A DNA stretch of 64,000 nucleotides from JBCCGI01 sp039029355. Its GTDB lineage: Bacteria > Planctomycetota > UBA1135 > GCA-002686595. Both the position numbers and the translations under genes were made by a program. This document shows, in pieces, positions 17,530-26,193 of this stretch (the stretch's first letter is position 1; every line of letters starts with the position of its first letter). The stretch spans positions 1 through 64,000 of the forward strand of contig JBCCGI010000004.1 in NCBI GenBank assembly GCA_039029355.1. The letters run 5' to 3'. The notes beneath the pieces were generated by a model. That model was not told where the DNA came from, did not search any database, and saw nothing but the letters and a program-made list of their open reading frames with translations.

Positions 17530-18195
17530 CTATTCGGCCGACGCCCTCTCCTTGCCTGCCTTCTCCTCGGCCGGCTTCCCCTCCGCAGGCTTCTCTTCCG
17601 CAGGCTTCTCCTCGCCAGACTTCTCCATCTCCGGCATCGGCTCTGGCTTCGGCTTGGGCTTGACCGGCTTCAGCGACCAGCCCAGGTTGACGTAGAGCTT
17701 GGGCCGCTTCTCGCGCAGCCTCTTCGCGCCCCCCTCGGTGACGCCGGTCTTCCAGGCATACAGCTTCTGCAGCGTGGGCATCGCCTCGACGTGCGACAGG
17801 CCCTTGTCGGTGACCTTCGTGCCGTAGACGTTGAGGTAGGTCAGCTTCGAGAGACCCTTCAGCTGCGCCAGCCCCGCGTCGCCGATGGCGGTCTCCTGCA
17901 GCCAAAGGTGCGTGAGGTCGGCGAGGCCGGCCACCTGCTTCATGCCGGCGTCGGTCACCTTGGTCTTGCCGAGGCGCAGCTCGACCACGTGCGGGACGTG
18001 TGTCAGGTGGGCGAGCGCGGCGTCGCCCGCCTCGCGCCCGCCGATGGTGAAGTCGACCAGCACGTCCTCGGACTCCTGCGAGAGCTGCAGCACGCGACCG
18101 CCGGCCGCCTCGATCGCGGCGATCGCCGCCGCGGCGGGGTCATCCTGAACCGGCGCCGGGGCGAGGAGGAAGAGGGGCAGAAGCTGGACGAACAT
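17530..18195 (-). CDS. Exported leucine-rich-repeat protein with Lys/Pro/Glu-rich tail
   Basis: The protein has 221 residues with a short N-terminal hydrophobic signal (1-17, LLPLFLLAPAPVQ). Residues 50-165 are four to five LRR units of the ~24-residue type seen in planctomycete proteins (VELRLGKTKVTDAGMKQ, LTHLWLQETAIGDAGLAQ, LTYLNVYGTKVTDKGL). The tail (175-221) is KPKPKP followed by repeats of EEKPA, probably an extended, charged, surface-exposed stretch. An AGGAGAG-type ribosome binding site precedes the ATG. It is 83 bases downstream of the ABC permease on the same strand and may be read from the same transcript, but it has no evident role in sugar uptake. LRRs usually bind protein partners. 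Confidence 0.85.
   Translation of the reverse strand: MFVQLLPLFLLAPAPVQDDPAAAAIAAIEAAGGRVLQLSQESEDVLVDFTIGGREAGDAALAHLTHVPHVVELRLGKTKVTDAGMKQVAGLADLTHLWLQETAIGDAGLAQLKGLSKLTYLNVYGTKVTDKGLSHVEAMPTLQKLYAWKTGVTEGGAKRLREKRPKLYVNLGWSLKPVKPKPKPEPMPEMEKSGEEKPAEEKPAEGKPAEEKAGKERASAE
17557..17613 (-). repeat. Coding tandem repeat (E-E-K-P-A type)
   Basis: Residues 195-213 of the LRR protein consist of near-exact EEKPA/EGKPA units of 15 bases with small variations. Slippage could change copy number between strains. Confidence 0.6.
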
Positions 18196-18278
18196 GGCGC
18201 TCTCCTGGATCGGAAGGGATCGGGGACGGCCCGAACATAGCAGCTGGTGCAGCGGAGCGCCGCCGGCGAGATGTCTGG

Positions 18279-19259
18279 TTACGCAGCGCGGGTGCGCCCG
18301 TGCCGGATCTGGTCGAGCGCGACCGCGGCGACGATGATCGCGCCGATGATCATGTCCTGCGTGTAGTTGCGCAGCTCGAGGTCCTCGCAGCCGTTGATCA
18401 GGAACGTCATCAGGAACGCGCCGATCAGCGAGGCCGCGACGCGCCCCGTGCCACCCGAAAGGCTCGCGCCGCCGATGACGACGGCCGCGATCACGTTCAG
18501 CTCCTCGCCCTTCGCCGTCGTGGGGTCGCCGGCGTTGAGGTCGCTGAAGGACATCACCCCCGCGAGCCCCGCAAAGAGGCCGCAGATCACGTACACGAGC
18601 AGCTTCACCCGTGCCACCGGCACGCCGCACAGCTGCGCCGTCGCCTCGCTCGACCCGACGGCGTAGGCGTGAACCCCGAAGGGAGTGCGCCGCAACACGA
18701 AGCCCATCACGCCGCCGAGCAGGAACATCAGCCAGATGCCGGGGCCCACCAGCAGCCACGACGGCTCGGGGTTCGACGTCGTCAGCTCGGTGAGCCACGA
18801 CTCGGCCGAGTTGACGGTCGCGTTGTCGCCCAGGTACTTCGCGAAGCCCCGCGCCACGCCCAGCATGCCCAGCGTCGCGATGAACGGCGTGATCGAGAGG
18901 CGCGTGATCAGGAGCCCGTTCACGAGCCCGCAGGCGCCGCCCGCGCCCACGCCGGCGAACAGCGCCAAGAGCGGCGGCGCGCCCGCGTTGAACGCGAGCG
19001 CCGTCACCACCGCCGCGAGCGCGATCACCGAGCCGACCGACAGGTCGATGCCGCCGCTGACGATCACGAACGTCATGCCGATCGCGCCGAGCCCGACGAT
19101 GATCGTGTGCTTGGCGATCAGCCGCAGGTTGTCGGCGCCCAGGTAGTACTCGGTGCCGATCAGCGCGAAGAGCCCGATCACGGCCGCCAGGCCGATCAGC
19201 GGGCCGACGACGTCGCGCACCTCGGTCCAAACGGCGCGCCGCAGCTCGTTGTCCGACAT
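18279..19259 (-). CDS. Sugar ABC transporter permease (RbsC/XylH-type)
   Basis: The protein has 326 residues with about ten hydrophobic segments. It contains the diagnostic cytoplasmic-loop region of the branched-chain/ribose permease family (GMTFVIVSGGIDLSVGSV near residues 59-76, and later NVIAAVVIGGASLSGG). As in RbsABC systems there is a single permease gene, so a homodimer is expected in the inner membrane. It starts one base after the stop of the ATPase gene, so the two are tightly coupled. The substrate cannot be read from the permease. The facing genes suggest a deoxysugar or aldose that is oxidised without phosphorylation. Confidence 0.93.
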   Translation of the reverse strand: MSDNELRRAVWTEVRDVVGPLIGLAAVIGLFALIGTEYYLGADNLRLIAKHTIIVGLGAIGMTFVIVSGGIDLSVGSVIALAAVVTALAFNAGAPPLLALFAGVGAGGACGLVNGLLITRLSITPFIATLGMLGVARGFAKYLGDNATVNSAESWLTELTTSNPEPSWLLVGPGIWLMFLLGGVMGFVLRRTPFGVHAYAVGSSEATAQLCGVPVARVKLLVYVICGLFAGLAGVMSFSDLNAGDPTTAKGEELNVIAAVVIGGASLSGGTGRVAASLIGAFLMTFLINGCEDLELRNYTQDMIIGAIIVAAVALDQIRHGRTRAA

Positions 19260-19260
19260 C

Positions 19261-20772
19261 CTAGAGCTCCCCCGTCGTGGCGACCTGCAGCAGGTCGCGC
19301 TCGGTCCAGTCCACGGTGTCGCGCGCGACGCGCAGCTCGCCGCGGTACATCACGCCGATGCGGTCGCAGATCCCGAGCAGCTCGGGCAGGTAGCTAGAGA
19401 CGACGAGCAACGCCTTCCCCGCCGCGGCCAGCCCCGCGAGCAGGCGGTATACCTGCACCTTGCTGCCCACGTCGATCCCGCGCGTCGGCTCGTCGAGCAG
19501 CAGCACGTCCACGTCGTGGTGCAGCAGCCGCGCGATCGCGACCTTCTGCTGGTTGCCCCCCGACAGCGTGCCGACCGGCTGATCGGGATCGTCGCAGCGG
19601 ATGGCGAGCTCGCCGGCCCAGCGCACCGAGGCGGCGCGCATCCCGCCGGGGGAGAGCACGCCGCGCCGAACGTAGGGCGCGAGGCGCGAGAGCGTGAGGT
19701 TGGTCGCGATCGACAGCGAGAGCGCCAGCCCCTCCTCCTTGCGGTCCTCGGACAGGAGCCCCACCCCGCGCGACAGCGACAGCCGCGGCGTCGGGTGGCG
19801 CAGGCTGAGCGAAGCGACGCGCACCTCGCCGGCGCGCACGGCGTCCAACCCGAAGATCGTGCGCAGCAGCTCGGTACGCCCGGCGCCGACGATGCCCGCC
19901 ACGCCGAAGATCTCGCCGCGGCGCAGCTCGAGGCTCGCCTCGGCGGGCAGCGGTGCGCCGCGCAGGCCGCGGACCTCGAGCGCGACCTCGCCACGCGTCG
20001 CGGGCGCGGCGGGGCGCTCGGGATAGACCTCCTCAAGCCGCCGGCCGACCATGCGCTCGACGATCTCCTCGTTCGACGTCCCCGCGACCGCGCCGCCGCC
20101 GGCCGTACGGCCGTCGCGCAGCACGGTGAAGCGGTCGGCGATGCGCTGGATCTCCTCGAGAAAGTGGCTGATGTAGATGATCGACACGTCGCGCCCGCGC
20201 AGGCGTTCGATCGCGCGGAACAGCGCCTCGGCCTCCTCGGCCGACAGCGAGCTCGTGGGCTCGTCCATCACCAGGAGGCGCGCATCCAGCGCGAGCGCGC
20301 GAGCGATCTCGATCAGCTGCCGCGCGCCCGGGCCCAGGTCGGCGACCCGCGTGTCGGGGCGCAGGGCCGGATCGAGCAGCGCCAGCGCGTCGACCACGCG
20401 CGGCCGCATGGCGCGGGCGCGCACGACGCCGAAGCGCGACTCCTCGCGGCCGAGCATCACGTTCTGCTCGACCGTCAGGTCCAGCGCCAGGTTCAGCTCC
20501 TGGTAGATCATCGCGACGCCGGCGCGGCGGGCGTCCTGCGGCCCCGCCGGCGCGTAGGGCGCGCCGTCGAGCCGCATCGTGCCCGCATCGGGCCGATGCG
20601 CCCCCGAGAGCACCTTCATCAGCGTGCTCTTGCCCGCGCCGTTCTCGCCGACGAGCGCGTGCACCTCGCCGCGGCGCACCGACAGGTCGACGCCGTCGAG
20701 CGCGACCACGCCGCCGAAGCGCTTGCCGACGCCCTGCATCGTCAGCAGGACGGCGTCGTGCTCGCCTTGCAA
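19261..20772 (-). CDS. Sugar ABC transporter ATPase, two-domain RbsA/MglA type
   Basis: The protein has about 503 residues with two tandem nucleotide-binding domains. The first has Walker A GENGAGKST, Walker B LLVMDEPTSSL and a weakened signature. The second has the usual altered P-loop GIVGAGRTELL, signature LSGGNQQKVAIARL and LLLDEPTRGIDVG. This is the RbsA/MglA/XylG family that powers ribose-type importers. The start is uncertain. An ATG at 20739 falls inside the first beta strand, whereas a TTG at 20772 begins 7 bases after the stop of the binding-protein gene and gives a family-like N-terminus, so TTG is preferred. The open frame upstream of 20772 lies inside the binding-protein gene. 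It acts at the cytoplasmic face of the importer. Confidence 0.92.
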   Translation of the reverse strand: MQGEHDAVLLTMQGVGKRFGGVVALDGVDLSVRRGEVHALVGENGAGKSTLMKVLSGAHRPDAGTMRLDGAPYAPAGPQDARRAGVAMIYQELNLALDLTVEQNVMLGREESRFGVVRARAMRPRVVDALALLDPALRPDTRVADLGPGARQLIEIARALALDARLLVMDEPTSSLSAEEAEALFRAIERLRGRDVSIIYISHFLEEIQRIADRFTVLRDGRTAGGGAVAGTSNEEIVERMVGRRLEEVYPERPAAPATRGEVALEVRGLRGAPLPAEASLELRRGEIFGVAGIVGAGRTELLRTIFGLDAVRAGEVRVASLSLRHPTPRLSLSRGVGLLSEDRKEEGLALSLSIATNLTLSRLAPYVRRGVLSPGGMRAASVRWAGELAIRCDDPDQPVGTLSGGNQQKVAIARLLHHDVDVLLLDEPTRGIDVGSKVQVYRLLAGLAAAGKALLVVSSYLPELLGICDRIGVMYRGELRVARDTVDWTERDLLQVATTGEL

Positions 20773-20779
20773 CGCGGGC

Positions 20780-21754
20780 CTACCCGCCGTACAGCAGCCG
20801 ATCCACGGCCGCGTCGGCCATGTTGTCCTTGGTGGCCACCACACAGCCGGTGTCGATGCGCTTGTCGACCGGCCGTCCGTCGAGGTGGTCGACCATCCGC
20901 TGTACCGCGAGCTCTCCCATCCGATAGGGGTCCTGCAGCATCAGCGCGTCGATCGTGCCCGCGCCGAGCCCGTCCTTCAGCTCCTCGCTCGAATCGAAGC
21001 CCACCAGCCGGATCTCGCCGCTCTTGCCCACGCCGCCGATGGCCTTCATCAGACCGATCGTGACCGGCTCGCAGGGCGCGAAGCACCCGTCGACGTCGGA
21101 GTAGCGCACCATCAGGCGCTCGGCGGTCTCCTGGCACGCCTGCTTGCCCTCGCCGCCGTACTGGTCCGAGGCGACCACCTCGATGTCCGGATAGTCGGCG
21201 ATCTTCTTGAGGAAGCCGTCTTCGCGGTTGGTCGTGCTCTCGTGCCCGACGGCGTAGCGCAGCACCAGCACCTTGCCCTTGCCGCCGATCAGGCGCGCGA
21301 GCTCGTCGGCCGCCATCTCACCGGCGGCGAAGTTGTCGGTGGCGACGAAGCTGACGTAGTCCTCCCAGCCGCGCAGGCCCGAGTCGAAGATCAGCACCGG
21401 CTTGCCGGCGCCGTGCGCTTCGCGCAGCGGCTTGGCGAGCGCCTCGGCGTCGAGCGGAGCGATCGCGATCGCGTCCACGCGCGGGATCGACTTCTCGACG
21501 ATCTTGATCTGCTCGGCGCGGTCGGACTCCTTGCCCGGCCCGTCCCAGACGACCTCGACGCCCAGCTCGGCGCCGGCCGACTCGGCGCCGGCCTGCACGG
21601 TCTTCCAGAACTCGTGCGTCATGCCCTTGGGGATCACCGCGATGCGGCGCGCGCCGTCCTCGGAACCGCCGGCCGAGGCCGAATCGCCCGCGCCACACGA
21701 AAGGGGGAGGATCGCGAGCGCGGCGATCACGAGCGGCTTGACCCAGGCCTTCAT
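20780..21754 (-). CDS. Sugar ABC transporter substrate-binding lipoprotein
   Basis: The protein has 324 residues with a lipoprotein signal ending in LPLSC (Cys20), then a periplasmic-binding fold of the ribose-binding type (Peripla_BP_4). It contains IAVIPKGMTHEFWKTVQAGA, a first-domain strand-helix VDAIAIAPLDAEALAKPL, and the hinge-proximal GKVLVLRYAVGHESTTNRE. It is the first gene of the binding protein - ATPase - permease operon. It resembles the rhamnose/autoinducer-2-like subgroup of this family, but the ligand cannot be assigned. A TTGACA/TATCGT promoter lies directly upstream with the -10 only 8 bases from the ATG, so the mRNA may be leaderless or nearly so. Confidence 0.92.
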   Translation of the reverse strand: MKAWVKPLVIAALAILPLSCGAGDSASAGGSEDGARRIAVIPKGMTHEFWKTVQAGAESAGAELGVEVVWDGPGKESDRAEQIKIVEKSIPRVDAIAIAPLDAEALAKPLREAHGAGKPVLIFDSGLRGWEDYVSFVATDNFAAGEMAADELARLIGGKGKVLVLRYAVGHESTTNREDGFLKKIADYPDIEVVASDQYGGEGKQACQETAERLMVRYSDVDGCFAPCEPVTIGLMKAIGGVGKSGEIRLVGFDSSEELKDGLGAGTIDALMLQDPYRMGELAVQRMVDHLDGRPVDKRIDTGCVVATKDNMADAAVDRLLYGG

Positions 21755-21762
21755 GCCCGCGA

Positions 21763-21792
21763 ACGATAGAGGCGAGGCCGGAAACGTGTCAA
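21763..21792 (-). promoter_or_regulatory. Sigma70-type promoter for the sugar ABC operon
   Basis: On the minus strand TTGACA (21787-21792) is followed by an 18-base spacer and TATCGT (21763-21768). The -35 is a perfect consensus. The -10 is 8 bases before the ATG of the binding protein, implying a start site at or within a few bases of the start codon. The 59-base divergent gap must also hold the promoter of the lactonase gene. Confidence 0.5.
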
Positions 21793-21813
21793 TCGCTTCC
21801 CGCGTTCGGCAGC

Positions 21814-22668
21814 ATGCGAAGGATGGAGGAGCCCGTGCGAATCGACGCCCATCAGCACTTCTGGAGCTACGACCCGGTCGAATACGCCTGGATCGGAGCG
21901 GGAATGGAGAGCCTGCGACGCGACTTCCTGCCCGACGACCTGGCGCCGCTTCTCGACCAACGGCAGCTCGACGGGTCGATCGCGGTCCAGGCGCGCCAGT
22001 CGCTGGAGGAGACGCGCTGGCTGCTGTCGCTCGCCCGCGAAAGCGAGCGCGTGCGCGGCGTGGTCGGCTGGGTCGATTTACGCTCGCCCGACGTCGCCGC
22101 CGAGCTGGACCGGCTCGCGGACGAGCCCGCGCTGGTCGGCCTGCGCCACGTCGTGCAGGACGAGCCCGACGACGAGTTCCTGCTGCGCGACGACTTCCAG
22201 CGCGGCGTCGCGGCGCTCGCGGGCCGCGGGCTGATCTACGACGTGCTGATCTACCCGCGCCAGCTGCCGGCCGCGGTGCGCTTCGTCGAGCGCTTCCCCG
22301 ACCAGCCGTTCGTGCTGGACCACCTGGCGAAGCCGCTGATCCGCGACGGGGCCATGGAGCCCTGGGCGTCGCTCGTGGCCGAGCTCGCGCGCTCTCCGAA
22401 CGTCAGCTGCAAGGTGTCGGGGCTGGTCACCGAGGCTCACTGGCGCGCGTGGACGCCCGAGGAGCTGGTGCCCTACCTCGACGTCGCGCTCGAGGCCTTC
22501 GGGCCCGAGCGTCTGCTCTACGGCAGCGATTGGCCGGTCTGCCTGCTCGCTTCGGGCTACGGGCGGATGTTCGCCGCGACCGAGGACTGGGCCGAGCGCA
22601 GGTTGTCGGCGCAGGAGCGCGTGGCGCTCTTCGGCGGGAACGCGGCGCGCGTGTACGGACTGCGCTAG
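21814..22668 (+). CDS. Amidohydrolase-2 family lactonase (L-fuconolactonase-like)
   Basis: The protein has 284 residues and is a TIM-barrel metal-dependent hydrolase. It carries the N-terminal DAHQHFW (His13, His15), a central VLDHLAKP and the C-terminal LLYGSDWPVC with the catalytic Asp. These are the features of the L-fuconolactonase / L-rhamnono-lactonase subgroup of amidohydrolase 2, which opens aldonolactones formed by sugar dehydrogenases. There is no signal peptide, so it is cytosolic. It is divergent from a sugar importer and upstream of an SDR dehydrogenase, which supports a role in a non-phosphorylative sugar oxidation pathway. A second ATG three codons in (MEEPVRIDAHQ) is an alternative start. 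Confidence 0.88.
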   Translation: MRRMEEPVRIDAHQHFWSYDPVEYAWIGAGMESLRRDFLPDDLAPLLDQRQLDGSIAVQARQSLEETRWLLSLARESERVRGVVGWVDLRSPDVAAELDRLADEPALVGLRHVVQDEPDDEFLLRDDFQRGVAALAGRGLIYDVLIYPRQLPAAVRFVERFPDQPFVLDHLAKPLIRDGAMEPWASLVAELARSPNVSCKVSGLVTEAHWRAWTPEELVPYLDVALEAFGPERLLYGSDWPVCLLASGYGRMFAATEDWAERRLSAQERVALFGGNAARVYGLR

Positions 22669-22671
22669 CGG

Positions 22672-22687
22672 CCCGCCCGAAGGCGGG
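22672..22687 (+). terminator. Hairpin after the lactonase gene
   Basis: CCCGCC - CGAA - GGCGGG is a 6-bp stem with a tetraloop, 4 bases after the lactonase stop. No T-tract follows. Confidence 0.4.
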
Positions 22688-22749
22688 AAGTCGTGCGTCG
22701 CGCCGGAACAGGGCTGGCGCGCACGGCCGCGAGCCGCAGAATGCGGGAC

Positions 22750-23721
22750 ATGAACGAACCCTACTTCGTGACGGGCGCGCTGGGCTGCATCGGAGCCTGG
22801 GTCGTGAAGACCCTCGTCGACCGCGGGGACGTGCCGGTGGTGTTCGACCTCTCGACCGACCGACGCAGGCTCAAGCAGGTGCTCGACGAGGACGCGCTCG
22901 CGAACGTGCGCTTCGTCCAGGGCGACATCACCGACCTCGGCGCGGTGACCAAGGCCGTCGCGGGCTCCGAGGCGAAGAAGATCGTTCACCTGGCGGGCCT
23001 CCAGGTGCCGTTCTGCAAGGCCGACCCGGCGCTGGGCGCCGCGGTCAACGTCGTGGGGACGGTGCACCTCTTCCAGGCCGCGCACGAGCTGGCGCTGGAG
23101 CGCGTGGTGTACGCCAGCTCGGCCGCGGTCTACGGCCCGCCCGAGAGCGACGCCGCGCCCGACGAGCGCGCCGCCTGCGAGCCGGCGACGCACTACGGCG
23201 TGTACAAGCGCGCGAACGAGGGCAGCGCGCGCATCTTCTACCAGGACGACGGCGTGTCCTCGATCGGGTTGCGGCCGCTGACGGTGTACGGCGTGGGCCG
23301 CGACCAGGGGCTGACGTCCGGACCGACGCGCGCGATGAAGGCCGCGGTGGTCGGCCGCCGCTTCACGATTCCGTTCTCGGGGGCGACCGACTTCAACTAC
23401 GTCGCCGACACCGCCGCCGCGTTCCTGGCGTGCGCGGACCGCGGGCCCGAGGGCGCGCACGTCTACAACCTGCACGGCGACTCGCTCGAGGTCGAGCGCA
23501 TCGCCGAGACCATCGACCGCTTCGCGCCCGAGGAGAACCGCGGGCTGGTCTCGGTCGACGGCCCACCGCTGCCGATCCCGCCCGAGCTCGACGGAGCCGC
23601 GCTGCGCCGCGCGCTGCCGGACCTGGAGCTCACGCCGCTCGAGCGGGGCGTTGCGGAGACGATGGAGCGCTTCCGCGCGCTGCAAGAGCGCGGCGATCTG
23701 GACCTGCGCGACCTGGTGTAG
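22750..23721 (+). CDS. NAD(P)-dependent extended SDR (epimerase/dehydrogenase family)
   Basis: The protein has 323 residues. A Rossmann motif TGALGCIGAW (GxxGxxG) lies at the N-terminus. The catalytic Ser is in VYASSAAVYG and the Tyr/Lys pair is in THYGVYKRANE (YxxxK). These are the marks of the NAD-dependent epimerase/dehydratase family. Some members act as sugar or uronate dehydrogenases rather than epimerases. With a lactonase upstream, oxidation of an aldose at C1 to the lactone is a reasonable inference. The ATG at 22750 places the Rossmann motif at the usual distance; two upstream in-frame starts add an Arg-rich, unconserved leader. It ends 9 bases before a convergent gene. Confidence 0.87.
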   Translation: MNEPYFVTGALGCIGAWVVKTLVDRGDVPVVFDLSTDRRRLKQVLDEDALANVRFVQGDITDLGAVTKAVAGSEAKKIVHLAGLQVPFCKADPALGAAVNVVGTVHLFQAAHELALERVVYASSAAVYGPPESDAAPDERAACEPATHYGVYKRANEGSARIFYQDDGVSSIGLRPLTVYGVGRDQGLTSGPTRAMKAAVVGRRFTIPFSGATDFNYVADTAAAFLACADRGPEGAHVYNLHGDSLEVERIAETIDRFAPEENRGLVSVDGPPLPIPPELDGAALRRALPDLELTPLERGVAETMERFRALQERGDLDLRDLV

Positions 23722-23730
23722 CCCGACGGC

Positions 23731-25386
23731 CTAGGCCGCGTCGGCGGCCCCGCCCCGCCGCAGCCACCCGCGCAGCTCGCCGTAGCTCGTAGCCCGGAGC
23801 AGTCCCGGGAGCACATCCTCGGTCGCGCTCCCAAGCGGCACGAAGATCGGGGTCGGCGTGCAGACGACGCCGTCGATCCGGCGGAAGCGAGAGAGGTCGA
23901 AGTTGTCGCCCCGCGGCTCGCGCCGAAGATGCGCGACCTTGTCGATCCACGCGCGGCACGCCTTCTGGACCTCGTCGCTGCGGTTGCGGACGGTCGCGTG
24001 CTCGCCCTGCTCGTAGGACGCGGTGCGGCGCAGGCTCTTGCACGACACGAGCAGCAGATCGTCGCCGCGGCAGCCGATGGCGTCGAGGTCGGTGAAGAAG
24101 TCGCCGTCGACGCGTAGCTGCGTCCGGCGAAGCGCGCGCAGCTCGTCCGGCGGCCGGTACTCGCTGGCGTCGAGCAGCGCCTGCACCTCGTTCTCGAAGG
24201 CCCGCGCGCGCCGGTTCGGGGCGTCGCCGTCCAGCTCGGGCAGCTCCATCGCCGTCTCCAGGCGGTTGCTGGCGGCGTAGAGGTCGAGCCAGACCTTGCC
24301 GCCTTCGAGGCGCACCGGCGGACCGGGGCGCACGGGCCAGGCCGACGGCTTCACCTCGACGAGCGCCGCCAGCAGCTCTTCGCCGTCCCGCGGCTCGTCC
24401 GCCGGGAGCGCACCAAGCTGGCTGAGTCGCTCGAGCGCGAGCTCCTTGAACCGCGGCTCGTCGATCACCAGGTAGCCGCGCGAGAGGAGCTGAAACGCGC
24501 CCTGTCGGTGCTGCACGAGGAAGCCGAAGCCAATCCGCAGCAGCCGCACCAGCACGCGCGCCTCGCGCGGCCACGGATGCTGCGCGGAGGCGAGCCAGCT
24601 TCGCAGCTCGCCGAGCGAGAGGGCGTTGGCCGAATAGGCCGCGCGGAAGCTGGCCTCGTCCACGGGCAGGCGCACGGTCTCTCCCGGAAGGGTCATGCGC
24701 GTCGATCCCATCGCCGTGACGAAGAGCAGCGCCTCGGAGTCGTCGCCCTCGTCGTCGAAGCGCGCGGCGGCCGTGCCGGTGCGGTCCAGCGGGCCGCGTG
24801 TCGAGGCGCTGCGCCGGTCGTAGAGCTTCACGGCCTCCTCGAGCGCCGGCTCGGCCTCGACGGCGAGCCGGCCGCCACGCACGACGATCGGCGCGCCCTT
24901 GCAGGCCCAGCGGTAGATGGAGTGCAGGTTGGAGAGATAGAGCGCTCCGGCGACAAGCTTGCCGAGCCGGAACAGCGTCACGCGGTCGACTCGATACGCC
25001 ATCTCGCCAAGCGCCGTCATGCGAACACGTGCTCGCTCGGGCACGGCATCCACGGTGAGCAGCTCGGCCAGCGCGCGGTCGTAGGCAGCGCCCGACCCGC
25101 AGCCGAAGACCTCGAGCGGCACGCGCCGCAACACCCACAGCCAGTGGGTCGGGCTCATCCCGTTGACCGCTCCGCGCACGCTCGCCTCGACGACCGGGAT
25201 CATGCGCTCCAGCAGGGCGGGTGCTTCCGCGCCCTGTAGGCGCATGGCCGACCGAGGCAGGTCAAGGGCGGCGCGCAGGGCCCGTTCGAGCTCGCCGACG
25301 ACGCGCTCGGTGGCGCGCGCGAGCACGTCGGTGTCGCGAAAGGCCCGAAGGAGCTCGACCTGCGCCCTGTCGATCAACTCGGTCAC
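23731..25386 (-). CDS. Unknown protein with a possible diverged PD-(D/E)XK nuclease-like C-terminal region
   Basis: The protein has 551 residues with no signal peptide. I do not recognise the N-terminal 380 residues; they are mixed helical with two mildly hydrophobic helices (about 135-160). The C-terminal part has a helix with FENEV (Glu398/Glu400), then VDGDFFTDLDAI (Asp433, Asp435) and a strand LLLVSCKS (Lys450). That order, acidic helix then D-x-D then hydrophobic strand ending in x-K, matches the core of PD-(D/E)XK nucleases such as NERD and restriction-like domains. However, the Glu of ExK is Ser here, so activity is doubtful. It sits 46 bases upstream of a methyltransferase on the same strand, and both interrupt the sugar-oxidation genes. 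Confidence 0.7.
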   Translation of the reverse strand: MTELIDRAQVELLRAFRDTDVLARATERVVGELERALRAALDLPRSAMRLQGAEAPALLERMIPVVEASVRGAVNGMSPTHWLWVLRRVPLEVFGCGSGAAYDRALAELLTVDAVPERARVRMTALGEMAYRVDRVTLFRLGKLVAGALYLSNLHSIYRWACKGAPIVVRGGRLAVEAEPALEEAVKLYDRRSASTRGPLDRTGTAAARFDDEGDDSEALLFVTAMGSTRMTLPGETVRLPVDEASFRAAYSANALSLGELRSWLASAQHPWPREARVLVRLLRIGFGFLVQHRQGAFQLLSRGYLVIDEPRFKELALERLSQLGALPADEPRDGEELLAALVEVKPSAWPVRPGPPVRLEGGKVWLDLYAASNRLETAMELPELDGDAPNRRARAFENEVQALLDASEYRPPDELRALRRTQLRVDGDFFTDLDAIGCRGDDLLLVSCKSLRRTASYEQGEHATVRNRSDEVQKACRAWIDKVAHLRREPRGDNFDLSRFRRIDGVVCTPTPIFVPLGSATEDVLPGLLRATSYGELRGWLRRGGAADAA

Positions 25387-25432
25387 GCCCCCTCTTCGGC
25401 CGCGGCCCGCGCCGTGCTTGACGGTGGATGCC

Positions 25433-26089
25433 CTAACGCGCTGTGCCCACGAGCTGAAAGGCGCGCACGCGGTTCCCGTTCATCGTGACGACGTCGCGCT
25501 CAACGTAGCTCGCGCGCTCAAAGCGCTGGTCGATGCGGGCGATGCGGTCCGTCGTCAGGTGGCTGAAGGTGACGCCCTCCTCGTGGTCGAACAGGCCCTC
25601 CTCGCCGTAGCGCTCGCGGCCGGCGTCGTAGCGTTCGCGGTTGCGCGCGTCGGGCTGAAGCAGACAGTCGCTGACGTACAGGTGCCCCCCCGGGCGCAGG
25701 ATGCGCGCGACCTCGTCGAGGAGCGCCACCTGATCGGCGGCCCCCGGGATGCAGGTGAGCACCGAGAAGAGCAGCACTCCGCCGAAGCGACGCGACGCGA
25801 ACGGCAGCGGCCCGTCGGGAAGCCGGACAAGACGCAGGCGCGGATGCTCTTCGCGCGCTCGCGCGAGCATCCCGCACGAGCGGTCGGCCCCCACCGCCGC
25901 GTACCCGGCGGCGGCCAGCCGTGAGGTAAGACGGCCGTAGCCGCAGCCAAGATCGAGCAGCGGCTCGTCGCGGGGGAAGAAGCGCGCCAGCACGTCGTCG
26001 TCGGGCTCGTGCGAGAAGGTCTTGGCGCGCGCGACGCGGTCCCAATAGGGCGTCTGGTCGCGGGGGGGTGCGGAGGTCGGCTCTTCCAT
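25433..26089 (-). CDS. Class I SAM-dependent methyltransferase
   Basis: The protein has 218 residues. Motif I LLDLGCGYGRL (residues 44-54) and the acidic end of strand 2 (VGADRS) form the SAM-binding site. The post-I strand FGGVLLFSVLTCIPG and the later GGHLYVSDCLL fit a methyltransferase-11/25 fold. The substrate is unknown; small-molecule methylation is the usual role for this size. It lies downstream of the 551-residue protein on the same strand and is divergent from the UxaA-family gene across a 104-base gap. Given the neighbouring possible nuclease, a modification role was considered, but the DPPY/NPPY catalytic motif of DNA methyltransferases is absent. Confidence 0.88.
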   Translation of the reverse strand: MEEPTSAPPRDQTPYWDRVARAKTFSHEPDDDVLARFFPRDEPLLDLGCGYGRLTSRLAAAGYAAVGADRSCGMLARAREEHPRLRLVRLPDGPLPFASRRFGGVLLFSVLTCIPGAADQVALLDEVARILRPGGHLYVSDCLLQPDARNRERYDAGRERYGEEGLFDHEEGVTFSHLTTDRIARIDQRFERASYVERDVVTMNGNRVRAFQLVGTAR

Positions 26090-26193
26090 CCGCCAAGGCT
26101 AGCGATGCCTGCGCGGGCGTCCAGGGTCCGGGCTCGGGGAGCACGACGAGCGACGGTTCGCGCCGCGCGACGCGGCCTGGAGCGCTAGAATGA

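Noticed and set aside
25433..26089. Methyltransferase as a restriction-modification enzyme partnered with the 551-residue protein
   Set aside because: It lacks the DPPY/NPPY motif of DNA methyltransferases and looks like a small-molecule enzyme. The nuclease-like assignment of its neighbour is itself weak.
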